Origin: Blautia sp.
Lineage (GTDB): Bacteria > Bacillota > Clostridia > Lachnospirales > Lachnospiraceae
Direction: 5' to 3'
NCBI GenBank assembly: GCA_017515945.1
Contig: JAFWDX010000214.1
Location: 1-6,144 of the forward strand
DNA length: 6,144 nucleotides
Position numbers and translations under genes: made by a program. The first letter of the stretch is position 1, and every line of letters begins with the position of its first letter. Below, piece by piece: positions 1 to 6,144 of the stretch. The notes under the pieces were generated by a model, which saw nothing but the letters and a program-made list of their open reading frames with translations, ran no database searches and was not told the DNA's origin.

Positions 1-98
1 CCCAAGGGACGCCTTCGGTGTGGCCTCGTAACTGTAAAGGAGCTTGTGACTGAACAGTTACCCTTATATGTAACCGGCAAGAGAGGAGAAAACCAGTC
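1..98 (+). other. Leader region upstream of pheS, with two short hairpins
   Basis: No convincing gene is seen in these 98 nt. Two inverted repeats are visible: ACGCC (9-13) with GGTGT (17-21) around a 3-nt loop, including one G.T pair, and an 8-bp perfect stem GTAACTGT (28-35) with ACAGTTAC (54-61) around an 18-nt loop. Neither is followed by a T-tract, so neither looks like a finished intrinsic terminator. In Firmicutes pheST is often controlled by a tRNA-Phe T-box leader, but the conserved T-box core (TGGNACCGCG-like) is not present here. If a leader riboswitch exists, it lies mainly left of the window. No clear -35/-10 pair is visible, so the promoter is probably also outside. Confidence 0.4.
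84..88 (+). promoter_or_regulatory. Ribosome binding site of pheS
   Basis: AGGAG within GAGAGGAGAA lies 10 nt before the ATG at 99. A second in-frame ATG at 105 (the protein begins MDM) would be 16 nt away, so this site supports the first start. Confidence 0.75.
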
Positions 99-1124
99 AT
101 GGATATGAACGAGAGACTGCAGGAGCTGTCCAGACGCGCCAAGGCCAGTATCGAGGCGGCGATGGATCCCGACAAGCTCAATGAAGCCAGAGTTGCTTTT
201 CTTGGCAAAAAGGGAGAACTGACGGCCATCCTGAAAGGCATGAAGGATGTGGCGCCGGAGGACCGTCCGGCTGTCGGTCAGATGGTTAATGAAACACGTG
301 AGCAGATCGAACAGATGCTGGACGAATCCCGCAAAGCTTTTGAGGAAACGATCCGCGCGGAGCAGCTGAAAGCCGAGGTGATCGATGTCACCCTGCCCGC
401 CAAAAAGAACCTGGTGGGACACCGTCATCCCAATTCCATCGCCCTTGAAGAGGTGGAACGTATCTTCATCGGAATGGGTTACGAGGTTGTGGAAGGTCCC
501 GAGGTGGAATATGCCGACTATAACTTCACCAAGCTGAATATCCCGGAGGATCATCCCGCCCGCGACGAACAGGACACCTTCTTTATCAATGACTCGATCC
601 TGCTCCGCTCCCAGACCTCTCCTGTCCAGGCCAGAAAGATGGAGGAAGGAAAACTCCCGATCCGCATGATCGCGCCCGGCAGGGTTTTCCGTTCTGATGA
701 AGTGGATGCGACCCACTCTCCCTCCTTCCACCAGATCGAAGGGCTCGTCATCGACCGCAACATCACCTTCGCGGACCTTAAGGGTACCCTGGAGGAGTTT
801 GCCCGTGAACTTTTCGGGCCGGAAACAAAGACCAAATTCCGTCCCCATCACTTCCCCTTCACCGAGCCCAGCGCAGAGGTGGATGTGTCCTGCTTTAAGT
901 GCGGCGGAAAGGGCTGCCGGTTCTGCAAGGGTTCAGGCTGGATCGAGATCCTGGGCTGCGGCACCGTACATCCCAATGTCCTTTCCATGTGCGGGATCGA
1001 TCCGGAGCAGTATACGGGCTTTGCCTTTGGCGTAGGCCTGGAGCGGATCGCACTGCTCAAATATGAGATCGACGACATGAGGCTGCTGTACGAGAACGAC
1101 GTACGCTTCCTGAAGCAGTTCTGA
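99..1124 (+). CDS. pheS: Phenylalanine--tRNA ligase alpha subunit
   Basis: PheS is the catalytic alpha subunit of the cytoplasmic alpha2-beta2 phenylalanyl-tRNA synthetase, which charges tRNA-Phe with phenylalanine using ATP. The 341 residues match the usual Firmicutes length. Residues 1-90 form the charged helical N-terminal arm that contacts tRNA. The class II catalytic core follows: the NFTKLNIPEDHPARDEQDTFF region (about 142-162), RSQTSPVQ (170-177), motif 2 at 197-215 (FRSDEVDATHSPSFHQIEG) and motif 3 at 307-322 with GVGLERIALL and Arg316. Ala309 in GFAFG lines the phenylalanine pocket in known structures. A four-cysteine insert (C265, C268, C273, C276) sits before the WIEILGCGTVHPNVL strand, as is common in Firmicutes PheS. 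pheT follows after 17 nt, so the two are surely co-transcribed. No truncation or missing key residue is seen. Confidence 0.98.
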   Translation: MDMNERLQELSRRAKASIEAAMDPDKLNEARVAFLGKKGELTAILKGMKDVAPEDRPAVGQMVNETREQIEQMLDESRKAFEETIRAEQLKAEVIDVTLPAKKNLVGHRHPNSIALEEVERIFIGMGYEVVEGPEVEYADYNFTKLNIPEDHPARDEQDTFFINDSILLRSQTSPVQARKMEEGKLPIRMIAPGRVFRSDEVDATHSPSFHQIEGLVIDRNITFADLKGTLEEFARELFGPETKTKFRPHHFPFTEPSAEVDVSCFKCGGKGCRFCKGSGWIEILGCGTVHPNVLSMCGIDPEQYTGFAFGVGLERIALLKYEIDDMRLLYENDVRFLKQF

Positions 1125-1141
1125 GGGAGGGAATAGAGAAA

Positions 1142-3559
1142 ATGAACACTTCATTATCCTGGATCAAAATGTATGTGCCGGACCTGGACGTGACGGCACA
1201 GGAATATACGGACGCCATGACCCTGTCCGGCACCAAGGTGGAAGGCTTTGAAAAGCTGGACGCGGATCTGGACAAAATCGTCATCGGCCAGATCAAAAAG
1301 ATCGAGCCCCATCCGGACGCGGACAAGCTGATCGTCTGCCAGGTCGATATCGGGACCGAAACCATCCAGATCGTGACCGGCGCGCCGAATGTCCATGAAG
1401 GCGACAAGGTACCCGTCGTCCTGGATGAGGGCAAGGTGGCCGGCGGCCATGACGGAAAAAAGACTCCCGGCGGCGTCGTGATCAAAAAAGGCAAGCTCCG
1501 CGGCGTAGAATCAAACGGCATGCTCTGCTCCATCGAGGAGCTTGGCAGCACGAAAGAAATGTTCCCGGAAGCTCCGGAATACGGGATCTATATTTTCCCG
1601 GAAACCGCTCAGGTCGGCGCGGACGCCATTCATGAGCTGGGTCTTGACGATGTGGTCTTTGAATATGAGATCACCTCGAACAGAGTGGACTGCTACGGCG
1701 TCATCGGGATCGCCCGTGAAGCTGCGGCCACTTTCGGCAAAAAGTTTGTGCCTCCTGTCGTACCTGTGACCGGCAACGACGAGGATGTCAATGATTATGT
1801 AAAAGTACGGGTGGATGATCCGGATCTGTGCCCCCGCTATTGCGCGAGAGTCGTGAAAAACGTAAAGATCGGCCCCTCTCCCAAATGGATGCAGAGATGC
1901 CTGGCCGCCAACGGGATCCGCCCCATCAACAACCTGGTGGATATCACCAATTATGTCATGGAGGAATATGGCCAGCCCATGCACGCTTTTGACCTGGATA
2001 CCATCAGCGGTCATCAGATCATCGTGCGCCGCGCTGCGGACGGTGAAAAGTTCGTCACCCTGGACGGCCAGGAGCGTACCATGGATCACGATGTCCTGAT
2101 GATCTGTGACGCCGACAAGGCCGTCGGCATCGGCGGCATCATGGGCGGCGAGAACTCCATGATCACGGACAAGGTACAGACGGTGCTGTTTGAAGCGGCC
2201 AATTTCAACGGCGCCAATATCCGTCTTTCCGCCAAGCGGATCGGCCTGCGCACGGATGCCTCCGGCAAATTTGAAAAAGGCCTGGATCCCAACAACGCCC
2301 AGGCGGCCATCGACAGGGCCTGCCAGCTCATGCAGGAGCTGGGAGCCGGTGAAGTCGTGGGCGGCATGGTCGATGTGTGCTCTGTCACGCGCGAGCCTTC
2401 CCGTGTGCCTTTTGAGCCGGACAAGATCAACAGCCTGCTGGGCACAAACCTTTCCCGCGATGAGATGCTGGGTTATCTGGCCCGTGTCGAGCTGACCCTT
2501 GATGAGGCGACAAACGAGATCGTGGCGCCGACCTTCCGTCAGGATATCCACTGCATGGCGGATATCGCGGAGGAAGTAGCCCGTTTCTATGGATATGACA
2601 AAATACCGACTACGCTCCCGACCGGCGAAGCCACCACAGGCAAGATGCCTTTCAAGCTCCGCATTCAGGATGCGGCCAGAGATGTGGCGGAGTATTGCGG
2701 ATTCTCTGAAGGAATGACTTATTCCTTTGAAAGCCCGAAGGTATTCGACAAGCTTCTGATCCCGCAGGACAGCCCGCTGCGCCAGGTGATCACCATCAGC
2801 AATCCCCTGGGCGAGGATTACAGCATCATGCGCACGACCACACTGAACGGTATGCTGACCTCCCTGGCGACCAACTACAACCGCCGGAATAAAAACGTGC
2901 GGCTTTACGAGATGGGAAATGTCTATCTGCCGAAGAGCCTTCCGCTCACGGATCTGCCGGATGAACGAACCGTCTTTACTCTCGGTATGTACGGTGAAGG
3001 GGATTTCTTTGACATGAAAGGTGTCTGTGAGGAATTCTTTGAAAAGATCGGCATGCGCAGGCGCATGACCTATGATCCCGCAGACAAAAAGCCCTGGCTC
3101 CATCCGGGCCGTCAGGCGGATATGATCTATGAAGGGAAAAAGATCGGCTGGCTTGGCGAGGTACATCCGCAGGTGGCCGATAATTATGGCATCGGCGGCA
3201 GAGCTTATCTGGCAGTGATCGATATCCTGGATATCCTGGAATTCGCCAGCTATGACCATAAGTATACCGGTATCGCCCGGTTCCCGGCCGTGACCCGCGA
3301 TCTGAGTCTGGTCGTACCGAAAGATGTGCTCGCCGGTGAGATCGAAACCATGATCAGCCAGCGCGGCGGAAAGATCCTGGAGAGCTGTGAGCTCTTTGAT
3401 ATTTATGAAGGCGCCCAGATCATGGCCGGCTTCAAATCCATGGCATACTCTCTCGTCTTCCGTGCGCCGGACCGTACGCTGGAGGAAGCGGACATCACCA
3501 CGGCGATGAAGAAGATCATGAACGGACTGGAAAGCATGGGGATCACGCTCAGGAGCTGA
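1142..3559 (+). CDS. pheT: Phenylalanine--tRNA ligase beta subunit
   Basis: PheT is the beta subunit of the same synthetase. It binds tRNA-Phe and hydrolyses mischarged Tyr-tRNA-Phe. At 805 residues it is the full bacterial form. Domain order is canonical: an EMAP-like OB tRNA-binding domain (about 42-150, GQIKKIEPHPDADKL...VTGAPNV); the B3/B4 editing domain (about 212-390) with QPMHAFD (His281), LFEAANF (Glu351) and RTDAS (Thr371, Ala373), matching the editing-pocket residues known in E. coli; the B5 domain (about 405-480) ending in DIAEEVARFYGYDKIP; a degenerate synthetase-like core (about 490-690); and a C-terminal ferredoxin-fold anticodon-binding domain (about 708-804, RFPAVTRDLSLVV). 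GGGAGGG at 1125-1131, directly after the pheS stop, lies 10 nt before the ATG and supports this start. The stop codon runs into the terminator hairpin. Nothing is odd about the protein. Confidence 0.98.
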   Translation: MNTSLSWIKMYVPDLDVTAQEYTDAMTLSGTKVEGFEKLDADLDKIVIGQIKKIEPHPDADKLIVCQVDIGTETIQIVTGAPNVHEGDKVPVVLDEGKVAGGHDGKKTPGGVVIKKGKLRGVESNGMLCSIEELGSTKEMFPEAPEYGIYIFPETAQVGADAIHELGLDDVVFEYEITSNRVDCYGVIGIAREAAATFGKKFVPPVVPVTGNDEDVNDYVKVRVDDPDLCPRYCARVVKNVKIGPSPKWMQRCLAANGIRPINNLVDITNYVMEEYGQPMHAFDLDTISGHQIIVRRAADGEKFVTLDGQERTMDHDVLMICDADKAVGIGGIMGGENSMITDKVQTVLFEAANFNGANIRLSAKRIGLRTDASGKFEKGLDPNNAQAAIDRACQLMQELGAGEVVGGMVDVCSVTREPSRVPFEPDKINSLLGTNLSRDEMLGYLARVELTLDEATNEIVAPTFRQDIHCMADIAEEVARFYGYDKIPTTLPTGEATTGKMPFKLRIQDAARDVAEYCGFSEGMTYSFESPKVFDKLLIPQDSPLRQVITISNPLGEDYSIMRTTTLNGMLTSLATNYNRRNKNVRLYEMGNVYLPKSLPLTDLPDERTVFTLGMYGEGDFFDMKGVCEEFFEKIGMRRRMTYDPADKKPWLHPGRQADMIYEGKKIGWLGEVHPQVADNYGIGGRAYLAVIDILDILEFASYDHKYTGIARFPAVTRDLSLVVPKDVLAGEIETMISQRGGKILESCELFDIYEGAQIMAGFKSMAYSLVFRAPDRTLEEADITTAMKKIMNGLESMGITLRS

Positions 3560-6144
3560 GTAAAGATGGGGTCTGGCCTTGGAGGGCCAGACCCCATCTT
3601 TACTCCTCTGTCTCCTTGAGCGCCATCTCTGCGTCCGTTTTCGGTATACTGTCCACCGGGCGCACGAGCACGATATCATCCAGTATCATTTCCGATTTCG
3701 CTTCATTGATCATATCGATCATGGAATCCCGCGCCATCCGGAACTGTTTTTCAAAATACGCGTTAATCTCCGCGCCGTACAGGACAAAAAGCATGATCCA
3801 GTACAGCCAGAACATCAGAATGATCAGCGCCGTCAGACTGCCGTACATGTTGTTGAAGCCCGGAAAAAGCTCAAAATACAGAGAAAACAGGTTTGAAAAA
3901 ATCGTCCAGGCCACGGCAATGATCGCAGCTCCGGGAGCCTGGCTTTTGAAGGTCGCCTTTCTGTTGGGCAATACACGGTAAAGGAACACAAAGATCAGGA
4001 ATATTGCCACACACATCACCATCGTTTTGAAGCCGAAAATGCTGATCGAGATCACCATGAAACGCGGCAAGTGAGCCTGCAGCATCTTTTCCAGCCTGCC
4101 TCCCAGCACCAGAAAGACCAGACTGCCGGCAATGGCCATTCCAAAGAGAAAGGTATAGAAAACCGCATAAATCCTGTTGATCAGCCAGTTACGAGTCTCC
4201 TTTACATGGTAGATGGTGTTGAGCCCGTTGATCAGAGACTGGATCGCTTTGCCGGCTGACCACAGTGCCAGCAGCGCCGTGATAGGCATGATCGCTGTGT
4301 TGCGGTTGTAAACCTCTGAGACCAGCTCCATGACAAAGCTCTGCAGATTGCGCGGCACGACACCACGGATCATCGAGCTGAGCATGTTGTAGGACAGATC
4401 CGTATAGCGGATCAGCGTGGTCATAAAAAGAATGAATGGAATAAAGGACAGAAAAAGGAAATAGGCTGCCTGTGCCGCATATGCGCCGATATGGTCCTCC
4501 ACGCTCCTGTGCACAAATCCAAGGGTGATCTCCTTTTTCGTTTTCTTCTTCTCCTTTGCCGGTTCAGGGAGGTTTTTATCTTCTTTCTGCTTTTGGCTGC
4601 TTTCTGCCGGGGTCTCCGGCATCTTTTCCCTTTCTGGGGGTATAAATGCCGGAGGACCGGGTTTTGTCAATTCTTTTCTGCTCATATACGATCAAAGCTG
4701 TAAACAGTCTGTGTCCTGTACTCCTCACCGGCCGCGATCACGGGGCTGTGGAACGAAGGCGTATTGACGGCATTCGGCTCTACCTGGGTTTCAAGGCAGA
4801 AGCCATTGCGTCTGGTATAGACATGGCCCTTTTTCCCGGCCTGGCTGCCAATGCCGTTGCCGGCATAGAACTGCACACAGGGCTGGTCAGAACTCACGGT
4901 CATGCGGATGCCGCTCTTTTCGCTGCAAGCGCAGGCAATGGGACGCACCGTTCCTTTATTGTAATCATCCAGGACGAAATTGTGATCATAGCCGCCCGTA
5001 AACAGCAGCTGCTCATCCTGCTCGTCGATCTGCAGGCCGATCTTTTTGGGGGCGGTGAAATCCATAACCGTACCAGTCACAGGACGGGCTTCGCCTGTCG
5101 GGATCGCCTTGCTGTCCGGGATCGCGCTGAAGGCTGCCGCATGAATCTGCAGTACAGTATCCAGAATGTCGCCGCTTCCTTCTCCGTTCAGGTTAAAGTA
5201 GGAGTGATTGGTCAGGTTGGCGACGGTCGCTTTGTCGCTCACACCGTAATAGGTAAGCGACAGGGCACAGTCATCATCAAAAGCATAAGTCACGGAAAAC
5301 GTGCGGTTGCCCGGAAAACCGTTCAATCCGTCCGGTACCTGGAGCGTAAAGGTCACGGCGTTATTCTGTTCATCAACGGCTGCCTGCCAGATCTTTTTTT
5401 CAAAGCCGTTCGGGCCGCTGTGAAGGTTGTTTTCGTTTTCATTCTGAGCCAGCGTATAATGCTGTCCGTCTATATCAAACGCAGCGCCGCCGATCCGGTT
5501 GCCGTTCGGTCCGATGGTCGCGCCGAAAAAGCATTTGTTGACCTCATATTTCTGCACATCATCAAAGCCGAGCACGACATCGGTAAACGTGCCGTTCCTG
5601 TCCGGGACGACGAGATTGACCAGGATCGCGCCATAGTCCATGACCTCTGCATATGCACCGGCAGCATTCTCTATGTGATACAGGGTGATCTCCTCACCTG
5701 AAGTCAGTTTTCCAAAGCTTTTTGTGGTCACACTCATGATTAAATTTCCTCCATAAACGAAAAAAAGACGGTTCTTTGTGTTCTGCAGATAAACACAGAG
5801 AACCGTCCCCTGTGTTCCAAAAGGGGAACCCTTGTATTCTTTTAAAGTCCCAGAATGCCGTTCCCTCCCTTTTGACTCCTAGCGGTCCCGCCAGGTGGTT
5901 GTCCTCAGCGGATACATCTGCCTGCCACGACGAGAGGTCTGACATCCGCACCGCGATGTTGGATTCCCTTAATGTCAATGTAGGTTCAAAAATGAGAGGG
6001 GCGTCGAACACCCCAGGAACTGAGTTTATTATAAACGTATTATCATCATTTTTCAACCAATATTTCGGCGAAAATGAGTCAGGGGGACAGGTTCTTACAT
6101 GAGTCAGGGGGACAGGTTCCTTGACTCGCACATACGTGTGAGTC

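Overview
The window looks like a chromosomal segment of a moderately GC-rich Bacillota/Clostridia bacterium, plausibly a Lachnospiraceae-type gut anaerobe. This is inferred from three things: PheS carries the four-cysteine insert I associate with Firmicutes-type PheS, the ribosome binding sites are strong and GGAGG-like, and the palindromic repeats contain a GGGGAC(A)GGTTC core of a kind I associate with clostridial intergenic repeats. Species cannot be fixed from the sequence alone.

Left half, plus strand (1-3605): a short leader with hairpins, then pheS and pheT, the alpha and beta subunits of phenylalanyl-tRNA synthetase. They form a tight two-gene operon with 17 nt between them, and both look full length and intact. 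The operon ends in a perfect 21-bp hairpin that contains part of the pheT stop codon on one side and the stop codon of the converging gene on the other, so it probably serves as a shared bidirectional terminator.

Right half, minus strand (6056 down to 3600): a textbook sigma-70/SigA-type promoter (TTGAAA, 17-nt spacer, TATAAT) drives a structured non-coding RNA of about 176 nt. I identify it as 6S RNA (ssrS) from its UGUUCG/CGGCA closing-stem signature, matching ends and rod-like pairing. A strong intrinsic terminator (16-bp stem plus U7) follows it and ends only 22 nt before galM (aldose 1-epimerase). galM overlaps the next gene, a YihY/BrkB-family inner-membrane protein, by an ATGA junction. 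No separate galM promoter is visible between the terminator and galM, so expression may depend on read-through from the 6S unit or on a weak promoter that I cannot recognise.

Right edge (6074-6144): a 21-bp direct repeat and overlapping palindromes that resemble REP-type elements. They share a core with the terminator hairpin in front of galM. The main point of interest is the 407-nt region right of galM. It has no credible protein gene and is explained by a promoter, a 6S RNA, a terminator and REP-like repeats. I see no novel defence system or mobile gene cluster here.
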